Part shown: positions 9,801-17,966 of the stretch, piece by piece
Layout of the letters: the number at the start of each line of letters is the position of its first letter
Position numbering within the stretch: position 1 is the first letter of the stretch
Assembly: GCA_013044035.1 (NCBI GenBank)
Contig: JABEVE010000033.1
Location: 1-61,331 of the forward strand
Direction of reading: 5' to 3'
Origin: Burkholderiales bacterium
Lineage (GTDB): Bacteria > Pseudomonadota > Gammaproteobacteria > Burkholderiales > Burkholderiaceae_C
DNA: 61,331 nt
Made by a program: the position numbers and the translations under genes
Notes under the pieces: model-generated
What the model was told of the DNA's origin: nothing
The model's database searches: none
The model's input: the letters and a program-made list of their open reading frames with translations, nothing else

Positions 9801-10184
9801 GTAGATGCGGGTCACGCCATAGGCTTGCAGCGCGGCGATTTCGTCGGCCACGATCACGCCGCCGCCGCCGCCGAACACCTGGACATGCCCAGCACCGAGC
9901 GCACGCAGTCGGTCGATCATGTAGCGGAAAAATTCCACATGCCCACCCTGGTAGCTGGAGATGGCGATGCCGTGCGCGTCTTCCTGAATGGCCGCGGTGA
10001 CGATGTCATCGACTGAACGGTTGTGACCCAGGTGCACCACCTCGGCGCCCATGCTGATGAGGATGCGCCGCATGATGTTGATGGCCGCGTCGTGCCCGTC
10101 GAACAGTGCCGCGGCCGTGACAAAGCGCAGTCGCTGTTGCGGACGGTAGGCGGCCAGCAGTTTGGCGTCGGATAAGTCGGTCAT
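6807..10184 (-). CDS. icmF: Fused isobutyryl-CoA mutase IcmF (B12-domain, G-protein chaperone and mutase)
   Basis: IcmF interconverts isobutyryl-CoA and butyryl-CoA using adenosylcobalamin and carries its own G-protein chaperone. The 1125-residue product shows the B12-binding domain (FDGHDAAINIM near 28-38, GGGGGVI near 105), the P-loop GTPase (GGAGKSS near 210-216, VETSGIGQGD, NKFDRKG) and the large mutase barrel (PYTAGTFAFKR, NFYSVSISGYHIAEAGANP). I start at MTDLSDAKLL because AAGGAG lies just upstream; an ATG 20 codons earlier is also in frame. About 30 residues (roughly 265-294) between RMNAI and VFMRSLATRE look foreign: they are the translation of a GC-rich palindromic repeat. Confidence 0.95.
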   Translation of the reverse strand: MTDLSDAKLLAAYRPQQRLRFVTAAALFDGHDAAINIMRRILISMGAEVVHLGHNRSVDDIVTAAIQEDAHGIAISSYQGGHVEFFRYMIDRLRALGAGHVQVFGGGGGVIVADEIAALQAYGVTRIYSPEDGQHLGLQGMIGDMLMRADHALPALNNQQALQALGTDACVLARVITQLDNGVADAALLRDLRTQAESAHGVVLGVTGTGGAGKSSLVDELIRRLRLDQDDALRIGVISIDPSRRKSGGALLGDRIRMNAIGPWQWAGSLPQSSPQVERASLTPHPPAAEVGRRNGVFMRSLATREAGSEISKALPDVIAACKAAGFDLIIVETSGIGQGDAAIVPHVDASLYVMTPEFGAASQLEKIDMLDFADFVAINKFDRKGAMDALRDVAKQLQRNREAWATKPEELPVFGTMASRFNDDGVTALYQAIKPRLAERGLQFKEGRLPIAATRHSTHQTPIIPAARGRYLAEIADTVRGYHRRVELQTALAREAQQLRASGRMLRAANPNKVAAVEAVNDLAEQREAKMLPAARKLLAMWPQMQQAYAGREYVVKIRDREMRTALTHTTLSGTTVRKVVLPKYEDHGEILRWLMRDNVPGSFPYTAGTFAFKRSGSGQGNEDPTRMFAGEGDPFRTNRRFKLLSAGMPAKRLSTAFDSVTLYGADPDRRPDIYGKVGNSGVSIATLDDLKALYDGFDLCAPATSVSMTINGPAPTILAMFLNTAIDQQLAKFLADNDREPTDDEAQKIQAWVLENVRGTVQADILKEDQGQNTCIFSTEFSLKVMGDIQEYFVHHKVRNFYSVSISGYHIAEAGANPISQLAFTLSNGFTFVEAYLARGMHIDDFAPNLSFFFSNGMDPEYSVLGRVARRIWAVAMRDKYGANERSQKLKYHVQTSGRSLHAQEIAFNDIRTTLQALIAIYDNCNSLHTNAYDEAITTPTEESVRRAMAIQLIINREWGLAKCENPNQGAFIIEELTDLVEEAVLKEFDAIADRGGVLGAMEAGYQRGKIQEESMHYELLKHTGELPIVGVNTFRNPHGEAVSNHLELARSTEEEKESQLRRLADFHQRHTAAAPAMLQRLQQAVIDNRNVFAVLMEAVRVCSLGQITNTLFEVGGQYRRSM
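9303..9398 (-). repeat. REP-like palindromic element inserted in frame in icmF
   Basis: On the minus strand this stretch reads CCCAGTCCTCCCCAC, then GTGGAGAGGG, and ends CGGCGGAGGTTGGGAGGAG, that is, complementary C-rich and G-rich arms around a linker. The same bounding motifs (CAGTCC..CTCCCCAC and GGAGGTTGGGAGG) recur at 60153-60285, so both belong to one dispersed repeat family. Here the element adds about 30 codons (Pro/Ser/Ala/Glu-rich) to the G-domain of IcmF without a stop or frameshift. Confidence 0.75.
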
Positions 10185-10271
10185 TGCGGTCTCCTTGAAC
10201 ACGGCGTGCATCGCGCCGTGCGCTTCGGTGTTCATCGGCATCACCTGCGGCTTGTCGCTGCAGGAGTTGTG

Positions 10272-10289
10272 ATTGACGTATACGTCAAT
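10272..10289. promoter_or_regulatory. Perfect 18-bp palindrome upstream of icmF (MerR/LiuR-like operator candidate)
   Basis: ATTGACGTATACGTCAAT is a perfect palindrome lying about 90 bases upstream of the icmF start. As I recall it, the form TTGACGTnnACGTCAA resembles operators of LiuR-type MerR regulators, which control branched-chain amino acid catabolism in proteobacteria; that would suit an isobutyryl-CoA enzyme. The match to LiuR is inference; the palindrome is seen directly. Confidence 0.6.
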
Positions 10290-10440
10290 TTGGCAATGTA
10301 ACGGATTCCATGACCCACCGACAGGCCCTCGCCTTCAGCAGTAATGCGGTGAAATGGCAAAGAACGTGGCTGTGAACACCAGTGCAATCCCACGCGGCGG
10401 GCAACGGCCCAGAGATGCAAGACTTGAGGCGACGCGCCAA

Positions 10441-11175
10441 TCAGGAACCAGATCCCGATGCAAGGGTGGCGCATGCCGGCTTGAGCGGCGGCGTCGCCCA
10501 GTCACCGAGTTTGCTGGTGCGAAGGCCCAACGTGACAAGCGATTCGACCAGTTTCACGGCCACGGCGACGCCATCGATGACAGGCGCGCCGATCTCATCC
10601 GATAGCGACCGGCACAGGTCCGTCATCCCGGCGCAACCGAGCACGATGGACTCGCAGCGGTCTTCGCGCAGGGCACGCAGGCACTCATCTCGAATCAGCG
10701 TGCGGGCGTTCTTGCTCGGATCCTCGAGGTCGAGCACGGGCAGATCAGCGGCACGGACGTTCCTGCAGAAACGCTGCATGCCGTAGCGCTCCGCCAGGTG
10801 CCAGGCCATGCCGACGGTACGTTCCAGAGTCGTCACGACACTGAAGGAGTTGGCCACCATGCTGGCGGCGTGCATCGCCGCTTCGGCGATGCCGATCACC
10901 GGGCCTCGGGCCTGCTCGCGTGCGGCGTCGAGGCCAGGGTCACCGAAGCAGGCAATGACGTATGCGTCATAGCCCTGCGCCTCGGCCTCCTGAATGCAGC
11001 GCAGCAGGCCAGGAACGCACAACGCCTCCTCGGTGTGGCACTCGATGGACGCAGGAGAGTCCGGCGGATTCACTGTCCTGACCGTCGTTCCTGGTGCCGC
11101 GATGCGCAAGGCCACCTCGCCGATTTTGTGGGTCATGCTGGCGGTGGAGTTGGGATTGATGATCAGGATCTTCAT
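10441..11175 (-). CDS. Aspartate/hydantoin racemase family protein
   Basis: A 244-residue Asp/Glu/hydantoin racemase. The N terminus MKILIINPNSTASMT is typical of hydantoin and allantoin racemases. The two catalytic cysteines of the family sit in VIACFGDPGLDAAR and SIVLGCAGMTDL. Such enzymes interconvert D and L 5-substituted hydantoins or allantoin. It lies 6 bases after the NCS1 permease gene, which belongs to the hydantoin/allantoin/nucleobase transporter family, so an uptake-and-racemisation pair is likely. No hydantoinase or carbamoylase is next to it, so the substrate stays open. Confidence 0.9.
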   Translation of the reverse strand: MKILIINPNSTASMTHKIGEVALRIAAPGTTVRTVNPPDSPASIECHTEEALCVPGLLRCIQEAEAQGYDAYVIACFGDPGLDAAREQARGPVIGIAEAAMHAASMVANSFSVVTTLERTVGMAWHLAERYGMQRFCRNVRAADLPVLDLEDPSKNARTLIRDECLRALREDRCESIVLGCAGMTDLCRSLSDEIGAPVIDGVAVAVKLVESLVTLGLRTSKLGDWATPPLKPACATLASGSGS

Positions 11176-11181
11176 GGCATC

Positions 11182-12669
11182 TCACATGGATGAACTGCGA
11201 TTGATCACCAGGTAGAGCACCGTGGCCGTGGCGCAACCGATGAACCAGGTGAAATTGGCCAGCGAGGACAACACTGGAACGAGCACCATCAGAATCGCGA
11301 TGAATGCGGCCGGAGCCAGGGCTGCCACAGCCTTTGGGTTCACTCCGCCGCGGTACCAATAGCGCCCGGTTTTCTCCATGCTGTAGAGCGCGTCGACATC
11401 GATACGCTGTTTTTTGATCAGGTAATAGTCGGTGATGAGAATCCCGAACAAGGGGCCGATGAAAGAGCCCAGGATGTCCAGGGTGTAATGGATCACGTCA
11501 GGATTGTTGTAGATGTTCCAGGGCGTGATGAAAATCGAACCCACGGCCGCGATCATGCCGCCCATGCGCCAACTGATGGTCTGCGGGGCGACGTTGGAGA
11601 AGTCGAAGGCCGGAGGCACGAAATTCGCGACGATGTTGATGCCCATCGTAGCCAGCGTGAAGGTCATGGCACCGAGCACGACTGCGAAGGTGCTGTTGAT
11701 ATGACTGACCGTCTCCACAGGATCGGTGATCAGCTTGCCGAACAAGGGCAAGGTGGCTGCCGTGGTGATGACCGTGAGAACCGAAAAACCCAGGAAGTTG
11801 ACCGGTAGTCCCCAGAAGTTGCCGGTCTTCACGGCGGGTACGCTCTTGCTGTAACGGGCGAAATCGCCGAAGTTCAACAAAGGGCCGGAGAAGTACGACA
11901 CCACTAGTGCGATGGCGTTGATCATCACCGGCAGGGCTTGCAGGCCGGTGAATTTGACCGAGCCGAGATTCATGTCGATGTTCGACAGCCCCACTTTGGA
12001 CACCAGATAAAACGCGAGAGCGAACATCACCACATAAACCGCCGGACCGGCCCAATCGATGAAGATCCGTACGGCTTCCATCCCTTTCCAGAACACCAGC
12101 GCTTGCAGCACCCAGAGCACCATGTACGCCACCCAGCCGAGGCTGGACAGGCCGACGAATCCATATTGATGCACATCGGCATAGGGGGCCAACCCGGGCA
12201 TGAACTTGAGAATGACGATGATCAGCGCGCTCGATGCGAGATAGGTCTGAATGCCGTACCAAGCGAAGGCGATCAAGCCTCGCGTGACCGCAGGGATGTT
12301 GGCTCCCAGCACGCCGAACGAGGCGCGGCTGATGACCGCGTAGGGCACGCCGGTGACTTGGCTCGGCTTGGCCACCAGATTGGCCAGCAACTGCACAATC
12401 ACGATGCCGACCAGCAGGCAGACCAGCACCTGCCAACTAGCCAGACCGAGCGCGAACAGGCTGCCTGCGGTGATGTAGCCCCCCACGCTGTGCACATCCG
12501 ACATCCAGAAGGCGAAGATGTTGTAGGCGCCCCAGCGCTGGTGCTTGAGCGGGGCGAGATCCGCATTGACCAACCGGGGGCTATAGCCGGGTTTGATGAT
12601 GATGTCTTCGTTGTCGGCATCGGGGGATGGGGCTTGGGAGACACCAAGACCTGCTGTGGACGTGTGCAT
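11182..12669 (-). CDS. NCS1 family nucleobase/hydantoin/allantoin permease
   Basis: A 495-residue polytopic membrane protein of the nucleobase:cation symporter-1 family (Mhp1, PucI and relatives), with about twelve hydrophobic segments. Typical stretches include NADLAPLKHQRWGAYNIFAF near the N terminus, ITAGSLFALGLASWQVL, GVPYAVISRASFGVLGANIP and, near the end, GPLFGILITDYYLIKK. The cargo is probably a hydantoin, allantoin or pyrimidine, taken up with a cation. It is the first gene of a two-gene unit with the racemase and is preceded by a 540-bp gap holding two copies of a GTATACAAAAATA motif. Confidence 0.93.
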   Translation of the reverse strand: MHTSTAGLGVSQAPSPDADNEDIIIKPGYSPRLVNADLAPLKHQRWGAYNIFAFWMSDVHSVGGYITAGSLFALGLASWQVLVCLLVGIVIVQLLANLVAKPSQVTGVPYAVISRASFGVLGANIPAVTRGLIAFAWYGIQTYLASSALIIVILKFMPGLAPYADVHQYGFVGLSSLGWVAYMVLWVLQALVFWKGMEAVRIFIDWAGPAVYVVMFALAFYLVSKVGLSNIDMNLGSVKFTGLQALPVMINAIALVVSYFSGPLLNFGDFARYSKSVPAVKTGNFWGLPVNFLGFSVLTVITTAATLPLFGKLITDPVETVSHINSTFAVVLGAMTFTLATMGINIVANFVPPAFDFSNVAPQTISWRMGGMIAAVGSIFITPWNIYNNPDVIHYTLDILGSFIGPLFGILITDYYLIKKQRIDVDALYSMEKTGRYWYRGGVNPKAVAALAPAAFIAILMVLVPVLSSLANFTWFIGCATATVLYLVINRSSSM

Positions 12670-13211
12670 GGGGCAGACTCCGAGTTGAGGGCGGGATCAG
12701 GCAGCATCGACACGTTGACGGTCGAGCCCGTCAACGTGAACCCGGTGGCAAGGGGCGCCGATGATGATGGGGCCGATTGACAGCGAGGGTGCGCGAACGG
12801 GGCATGGCGGCGAATGGCCATTCGCGCGAACGGTAGCACGCAAAAATTGTGCCAAACGGTATACAAAAATACAACGGCTCAGTGCGTGGGCGAGCGAGGT
12901 CGACGCCTGCACCAGCCGGATCCAATGCCCAAGCCTGCGCGGGGTTTCTAGGGTTTGGGCGACGATCATGCGGAATGGCATCCTTCACGGCAAGCATAGA
13001 TCACAACCACAAAAACTGTATACAAAAATAGGTTCAGTGTCTGCAAACAAAGTCAGCCGGAAAATCCAGGGTTTTCACGGATGATTTGTGCTCTCGGAAC
13101 CTGGCCGGCCACGGTCGCTCGATACCAATGCGGGGCCCTGGGTGCGCACCGCCGGGCGTTCGCTCGGATGACCGCTCTGGTATGGTGCACGGGATTTCGC
13201 CTGCACGACCT
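12670..13211. other. Divergent intergenic region between the NCS1 gene and coaX
   Basis: 540 bp without a supportable gene; the small open frames here lack family features. It is AT-richer than its surroundings near 12840-12880 and 13000-13040. It holds two direct copies of GTATACAAAAATA and a GCAC/GTGC inverted pair around 12837-12853. It should contain the promoters of both the NCS1 unit and coaX. Confidence 0.5.
12858..13031. promoter_or_regulatory. Two direct copies of GTATACAAAAATA (operator candidates)
   Basis: The 13-mer GTATACAAAAATA occurs at about 12859-12871 and again at about 13018-13030, 159 bp apart. TGTATACA-like cores are common in operators of FCD-type GntR regulators, and such regulators often govern hydantoin and pyrimidine uptake genes. 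Two well separated copies would permit looping or control of both divergent genes. The regulator is not in the window. Confidence 0.45.
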
Positions 13212-13973
13212 ATGATGCCTCTCCTATTGCTCGACATCGGCAACACCCGTCTCAAGTGGGGCATATGGTCTGGTGGGCGTGCCGTGCCGGAGCCCGAACT
13301 TTCGGCGCACGGTGCCATGCCACAGCAGTCCATCGAACAGCTCGGCAAGGAGCTTGAGGAGCATCCCAAGCCAAAGGCGGCGATTGGCTGCGCCGTTGCT
13401 GGCGTTGTCGCCACGGCGCGGGTGGCAGCGCAACTCGCCAGCCTGGGTTTGCACGTCGAGTGGATTCACTCGCCGCCGCAGCAATGCGGCGTGCGCAACG
13501 GCTACACCAATCCCGGGTTGCTTGGAGCCGATCGATGGGCGGCGTTGCTGGGGGCCAGGGCACGATATCGCACCGCGCCGGTTCTGGTCGTGAGCGTTGG
13601 CACGGCCGTGACCATCGACTGCCTGGCGTCGGATGGGCGCTTTCTGGGAGGCGTCATCCTCCCGGGCTTCGGGCTGATGCTCAAGGCGCTGGAAATGGGG
13701 ACTGCAGGGCTGAACGTGCCCGAAGGTGCGTTGCGCGAGTTTCCCAACAACACCAGCGACGCGCTCATGAGCGGTGGTGCCATGGCCATATCCGGCGCCG
13801 CGCGGCAAATGCACGAGCGGCTGAGCCGCCTGGAGGGTAGGGTGCCCGCCGTGCTCCTGACCGGCGGCGCCGCACCCAAGCTGGAACTGGCGCTGGGCCT
13901 GCCGCATCAGACGGCGGACCATCTGGTGTTCGAGGGTTTGCTTTGCATTGCCCAGCAGCGAGGGCTGCTGTAG
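13212..13973 (+). CDS. coaX: Type III pantothenate kinase CoaX
   Basis: This enzyme phosphorylates pantothenate, the first step of coenzyme A synthesis. The product is 253 residues. It begins MMPLLLLDIGNTRLKWG, the phosphate-binding motif of the family, has the pantothenate-binding GADRWAALLGAR and the VVSVGTAVTIDC segment of the ASKHA fold, and ends with TGGAAPKLE and LVFEGLLCIA. Two adjacent ATG codons (13212, 13215) can serve as starts; the frame open from 13086 is not family-like. In many Burkholderiales coaX follows birA, but no birA is seen upstream. Confidence 0.95.
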   Translation: MMPLLLLDIGNTRLKWGIWSGGRAVPEPELSAHGAMPQQSIEQLGKELEEHPKPKAAIGCAVAGVVATARVAAQLASLGLHVEWIHSPPQQCGVRNGYTNPGLLGADRWAALLGARARYRTAPVLVVSVGTAVTIDCLASDGRFLGGVILPGFGLMLKALEMGTAGLNVPEGALREFPNNTSDALMSGGAMAISGAARQMHERLSRLEGRVPAVLLTGGAAPKLELALGLPHQTADHLVFEGLLCIAQQRGLL

Positions 13974-13999
13974 CCCGATTGAGCGCTAGGGACATAGGG

Positions 14000-14026
14000 C
14001 CATGCCGAACACTCAGGGCGGCATGG
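14000..14026. terminator. Hairpin between convergent coaX and hslU
   Basis: CCATGCCG and CGGCATGG form a perfect 8-bp stem with an 11-base loop, in the 74-bp space between two convergent genes. There is no T-run on either side, so it is at best an imperfect bidirectional terminator. Confidence 0.4.
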
Positions 14027-14047
14027 TGTTGACTGAGGGCGCTCGAC

Positions 14048-15373
14048 TCAAAGCACGAAGCGCGACAGGTCTTCGTCGGCGGCAATGTCGTTCAGGCGCT
14101 GGTTGACGAAGGCCGTGTCGATGGTCAAGCTGCGCGGCTTACTGCCGTCGGCCTGGAACGACACATCCTCCAGCAAGCGTTCCATCACGGTGTGCAGACG
14201 GCGTGCGCCGATGTTCTCGGTTTTTTCGTTGACCGCATAAGCCACTTCAGCCAGGCGGCGTATGCCGTCGAAGGCGAATTGCAGGCTCACGCCGTCGGTG
14301 TGGAGCAGGGCCTCGTACTGCTTCACCAGGCTGGCGTCGGTGGCAGTGAGGATGGCGACGAAATCGTCCACCGAGAGACTTTGCAGTTCCACGCGAATGG
14401 GGAAACGACCCTGCAACTCCGGAATCAGGTCGGAGGGTTTGGCGACGTGAAAGGCGCCGCTGGCGATGAACAGCACATGGTCGGTGCGCACCATGCCGTA
14501 TTTGGTGCTCACCGTGGTGCCTTCCACCAGCGGCAGCAGGTCGCGCTGCACGCCCTGACGCGAGACATCGGCGCCTTGGGCGCTGCCGCGCGATGCGATC
14601 TTGTCGATCTCGTCGAGGAAGACGATGCCGCTCTGCTCCACGCGTTGCACGGCCTGGCTGCGGATCTCCTCCTCGTTCACCAGCTTGGCCGCCTCGTCAT
14701 CGACCAGCAGGCGCAGCGCTTCGCGCACCTTGAGCTTGCGGCGATGGGTGCGGCCCTGACCCAGGCCAGCGAACATCCCCTTGATCTGCTCGGCCATGTC
14801 CTCCATGCCGGGCGGGGTCATGATGTCCATCGTCGCCTGGGGCTGGGCGACATCCAGCTCGATCTCTTTGTCGTCGAGCTGACCTTCGCGCAGGCGCTTG
14901 CGGAAAATTTGCCGCGTATTCTCGTCCGACGTGGGCAGGGGCTGGCCGGCGGCGTCGCGCGGGCGTGGCAGCAGCACGTCGAGAATGCGGTCTTCGGCAG
15001 CGTCCTCGGCGTGGGTGCGATGTGCCAGCATCGCCTGCTCGCGGACTTGCTTCACCGCGATGTCCACCAGATCGCGCACGATGGTGTCGACGTCGCGTCC
15101 AACATAGCCGACCTCGGTGAACTTGGTCGCTTCGATCTTGATGAAGGGCGCGTTTGCCAGCCGCGCCAGGCGGCGGGCAATCTCGGTTTTGCCCACGCCG
15201 GTTGGGCCGATCATCAGAATGTTCTTCGGTGTGATTTCGTGGCGCAGGGGCTCTGCCACTTGCTGGCGGCGCCAGCGATTGCGCAGCGCCACGGCCACGG
15301 CGCGCTTGGCGTCGGCCTGGCCGATGACGTAGCGGTCGAGTTCGGAGACGATTTCTCGTGGGGTCATGTTCAT
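14048..15373 (-). CDS. hslU: ATP-dependent protease ATPase subunit HslU
   Basis: The unfoldase ring of the HslVU (ClpYQ) protease, 441 residues. Walker A is [17 protein letters not shown] near residue 53, the pore motif GYVGRDV follows, Walker B is [12 protein letters not shown], and the sensor region contains [13 protein letters not shown]. The C terminus LSRFVL carries the hydrophobic tail that docks into HslV. It lies 103 bases downstream of hslV, in the usual V-U order. Confidence 0.97.
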   Translation of the reverse strand: MNMTPREIVSELDRYVIGQADAKRAVAVALRNRWRRQQVAEPLRHEITPKNILMIGPTGVGKTEIARRLARLANAPFIKIEATKFTEVGYVGRDVDTIVRDLVDIAVKQVREQAMLAHRTHAEDAAEDRILDVLLPRPRDAAGQPLPTSDENTRQIFRKRLREGQLDDKEIELDVAQPQATMDIMTPPGMEDMAEQIKGMFAGLGQGRTHRRKLKVREALRLLVDDEAAKLVNEEEIRSQAVQRVEQSGIVFLDEIDKIASRGSAQGADVSRQGVQRDLLPLVEGTTVSTKYGMVRTDHVLFIASGAFHVAKPSDLIPELQGRFPIRVELQSLSVDDFVAILTATDASLVKQYEALLHTDGVSLQFAFDGIRRLAEVAYAVNEKTENIGARRLHTVMERLLEDVSFQADGSKPRSLTIDTAFVNQRLNDIAADEDLSRFVL

Positions 15374-15476
15374 GGATCAGATCGGCAGTGGGTGGTGCCC
15401 GGAGCTGGACGCGCCGAGCGCCATGGGATGCGGTGGGATGTGGCAGGACCGATGGATCGGCGCACGAATCGCGCCC

Positions 15477-16016
15477 TCAGTCCCCCAGTGTTTCGATGCG
15501 CAATTCGTGGTTGGTGTAGATGCACAGGTCGGCAGCAATGTGCAGCGATTTTTCGACGATGCTGCGCGCGTCCAACTCGGTGTTCTCCAGCAGCGCGCGT
15601 GCTGCCGACTGCGCGTAGGCCCCACCCGAGCCGATGGCCAGCAAGCCGTGCTCGGGTTCGAGCACGTCGCCGTTGCCGGTGATGACCAGTGAGGCTGTGG
15701 CGTCTGCCACGGCCAGCATGGCCTCGAGGCGGCGCAGCATGCGGTCAGTGCGCCAGTCCTTCGCCAGTTCCACGGCAGCGCGTAGCAGCTGGCCGCGGTG
15801 CTCGTCGAGCTTGGCCTCGAAACGCTCGAACAGCGTGAAAGCGTCGGCGGTGCCGCCGGCGAAACCGGCCAGCACCTTGTCGTGGTGCAAGCGGCGTACC
15901 TTGCGGGCGCTGGCCTTGATGACGATATTGCCCAACGTCACCTGGCCGTCACCGCCCAGGGCGACACTGGCGCCGCGGCGCACGCTCAAAATGGTGGTGC
16001 CGTGATATTGCTGCAT
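15477..16016 (-). CDS. hslV: ATP-dependent protease peptidase subunit HslV
   Basis: The threonine peptidase of the HslVU protease, 179 residues. The N terminus [14 protein letters not shown] contains the Thr-Thr that is exposed after propeptide removal to form the nucleophile. [35 protein letters not shown] and the late [16 protein letters not shown] are standard HslV features. It is the first gene of the hslVU pair and lies 60 bases downstream of the STAS-like gene on the same strand. Confidence 0.97.
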   Translation of the reverse strand: MQQYHGTTILSVRRGASVALGGDGQVTLGNIVIKASARKVRRLHHDKVLAGFAGGTADAFTLFERFEAKLDEHRGQLLRAAVELAKDWRTDRMLRRLEAMLAVADATASLVITGNGDVLEPEHGLLAIGSGGAYAQSAARALLENTELDARSIVEKSLHIAADLCIYTNHELRIETLGD

Positions 16017-16076
16017 CGGATAGGAAGGGTTGGGGGCGGCAGCGGGGCCGCGCGGGATCGGAACGCAGAGGGGAAC

Positions 16077-17936
16077 TCAAAACTTGCGCAGTTGGATCTG
16101 AGCCACCGAGTTGATCCCGAGAATGACGAACAGCCCGGCGATGAGCCGGTGCGTGCCTTCGAACTGCACCGTGCGTCCGGCGCTGCTCTGCGACATCACC
16201 CAATTGAGCATGATGCCGGCGCTGGCGAAGTCGAGCCGACGCAACGCGCTGAGATCGACGACCACGGCGCCATGGCCGAATGCGGCCTGATCCAGTGGCT
16301 TGAGGAAATCTTCGCTGCCACCCTTGATGTCGCCTCGCAACTGGGTGCACGCCACACCGGTGTCAGTGTTGCCAAAATGGGTGCTGAACTGGCTGGGAAA
16401 CAGGCTGCTGGCCTGTGCTTGCGAAGGCCGCGAATGCAGCGTCAGGGGTCGGCTCAGGCCAGCTGCCGCGTCGGCGGTGAGTACATGGACCTTGGCGTGG
16501 CTGGGTTCCCAGGTCGGGGGAGAAATTTCGTATGTGACACAGTAGTCCAGTGCGACATTCTCATAGGCATCCTGGTCGCCCGCCAGGCGCAGCGCCTCCA
16601 GACGCAAGCCCCACCAGCCGGGGTCGGCATCGCGCTGCATGGGAGGTGCGGCTGCGGCACAGGCCTCCGTCAGATTGGAAATGCCGGCAAGCTCGATGAC
16701 GCAGTCACTGGACGCGTTCAGCAGCTTGAAGGCCTCCAGCGAGAAAGTCTGGGCCCCAGGGGCGATGCTGGTCAGGCCGCTGAATTCGAGCACGACCTGA
16801 CGCACCCCACCACGCGCCAGCAGCAGCAGGGAGCGAGACTGCGCTGCATCGAGTTCGCCCAGGGCAGTGAAATTGGACGAAGGGCCGGCAGCGGCAGATT
16901 GAGGGGCTGGCTGGCGGGTGACTGCCTGCGCGGCATGTGAATTCTGTGACACCGGTGTGTCCCAGGACGGCGCCGAGGACTGGAAGCGATCGACGTAGTC
17001 ATTGACCAGAGCCTCGAATTTCGGGTTGTCACCACCGGCGCGATAGAGGTCGAACAAGGCCAGCCAGAACTCGTTTTCCAACTCACGCTCGGGAGAGCCG
17101 GAAATGGCATCGAGCAAGGCGCGCTCAGCGTCGCGGTCATGGCCGTTGGCGAAGTCGATACAGGCCTGGTCAAAGAGCGGGCTGGACGATACGCCTTCCT
17201 GCACGTCCACCGCCATCGGGCTTGAGGATGCGAAGCCACCTGTTTTCATCCAGGTGTCCATCGGCGGATGATCGGCAGCAAGTTGGGTCATGCCCATCAT
17301 GGTCGGTACCATTTGGGTTGGAGCCATCTGGGTTGGAGCCGGCATGGTGGCCTGGAGGATCTCGCCGGGGGCGGCGGGAGTCGGCATGACCGGCGCTGCC
17401 TGCAAATGCCGCGAGAGATGATCGGTCGGTTGGAAGCCCAGCCCTGTCTCCGCCCCGGGCCGGGGCGCAAAAACCTGTTGTGCGGCTGACCCTGACGCAG
17501 GCGCTGGTGGGGCTCCGGCGCCCAAATGAATCTGGGTGGCTTGCAAGCCAGGCCGGCTGGGGCCGCCGCGCCCCTGCTGCCCGGTTTCCTGCAGCACCAT
17601 GGATTGCTCGATCTCGTTGATCTTGCGCAGCGTGGCTTCGCGTTCGGGGGCAGATGGGCCAACGCCGGTGCCGGTGTCGGGCACATCGGTGTAGGCGTCA
17701 TCGATCGGTAGACCGTCGGCCTGGCGCTTGCGCAGACGCCGCAGCGAGGCCAGTTCGCGGCGGCGAATGAAAGCATCGAGCTTGCGCTGTTCCTCTTTCG
17801 CCTTGACCTGCTCCTGCTCCTGCAAATCGCGCAGGGCGTTCTCGTGTCGTGTGAGCGACCAGTCCTGCGTCGGGTTTTTGACGAACTCGCCGACCCGGCC
17901 CCAGAAGCTGCGCGGTTTCGAATCACTCATCGGCAT
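16077..17936 (-). CDS. Large STAS/MlaB-like domain protein, function unknown
   Basis: A 619-residue soluble-looking protein. The N terminus (residues about 3-100) is charged and helical and begins SDSKPRSFWGRVGEFVKNPT. A long Pro/Ala/Met-rich linker follows (about 120-250), with a short repeat-like PTQMAPTQMVPTMMG. A TPR-like stretch is near 260-320 (ERALLDAISGSPERELENEFWLALF). The C-terminal quarter resembles STAS folds (VVVDLSALRRLDFASAGIML), and a second STAS-like segment is near 370-420. Homologues sit beside dksA and hslVU in Burkholderiales. A role in regulation or in envelope lipid handling is only a guess. A second start at 17930 is possible. Confidence 0.75.
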   Translation of the reverse strand: MPMSDSKPRSFWGRVGEFVKNPTQDWSLTRHENALRDLQEQEQVKAKEEQRKLDAFIRRRELASLRRLRKRQADGLPIDDAYTDVPDTGTGVGPSAPEREATLRKINEIEQSMVLQETGQQGRGGPSRPGLQATQIHLGAGAPPAPASGSAAQQVFAPRPGAETGLGFQPTDHLSRHLQAAPVMPTPAAPGEILQATMPAPTQMAPTQMVPTMMGMTQLAADHPPMDTWMKTGGFASSSPMAVDVQEGVSSSPLFDQACIDFANGHDRDAERALLDAISGSPERELENEFWLALFDLYRAGGDNPKFEALVNDYVDRFQSSAPSWDTPVSQNSHAAQAVTRQPAPQSAAAGPSSNFTALGELDAAQSRSLLLLARGGVRQVVLEFSGLTSIAPGAQTFSLEAFKLLNASSDCVIELAGISNLTEACAAAAPPMQRDADPGWWGLRLEALRLAGDQDAYENVALDYCVTYEISPPTWEPSHAKVHVLTADAAAGLSRPLTLHSRPSQAQASSLFPSQFSTHFGNTDTGVACTQLRGDIKGGSEDFLKPLDQAAFGHGAVVVDLSALRRLDFASAGIMLNWVMSQSSAGRTVQFEGTHRLIAGLFVILGINSVAQIQLRKF

Positions 17937-17966
17937 GCCTGTGCTTGCAGCGGGGTGGGCGCAGAT

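Noticed and set aside
8475-10016. 513-residue plus-strand open frame opposite icmF
   Set aside because: Shadow of icmF; it even reads through the repeat element and shows no domain.
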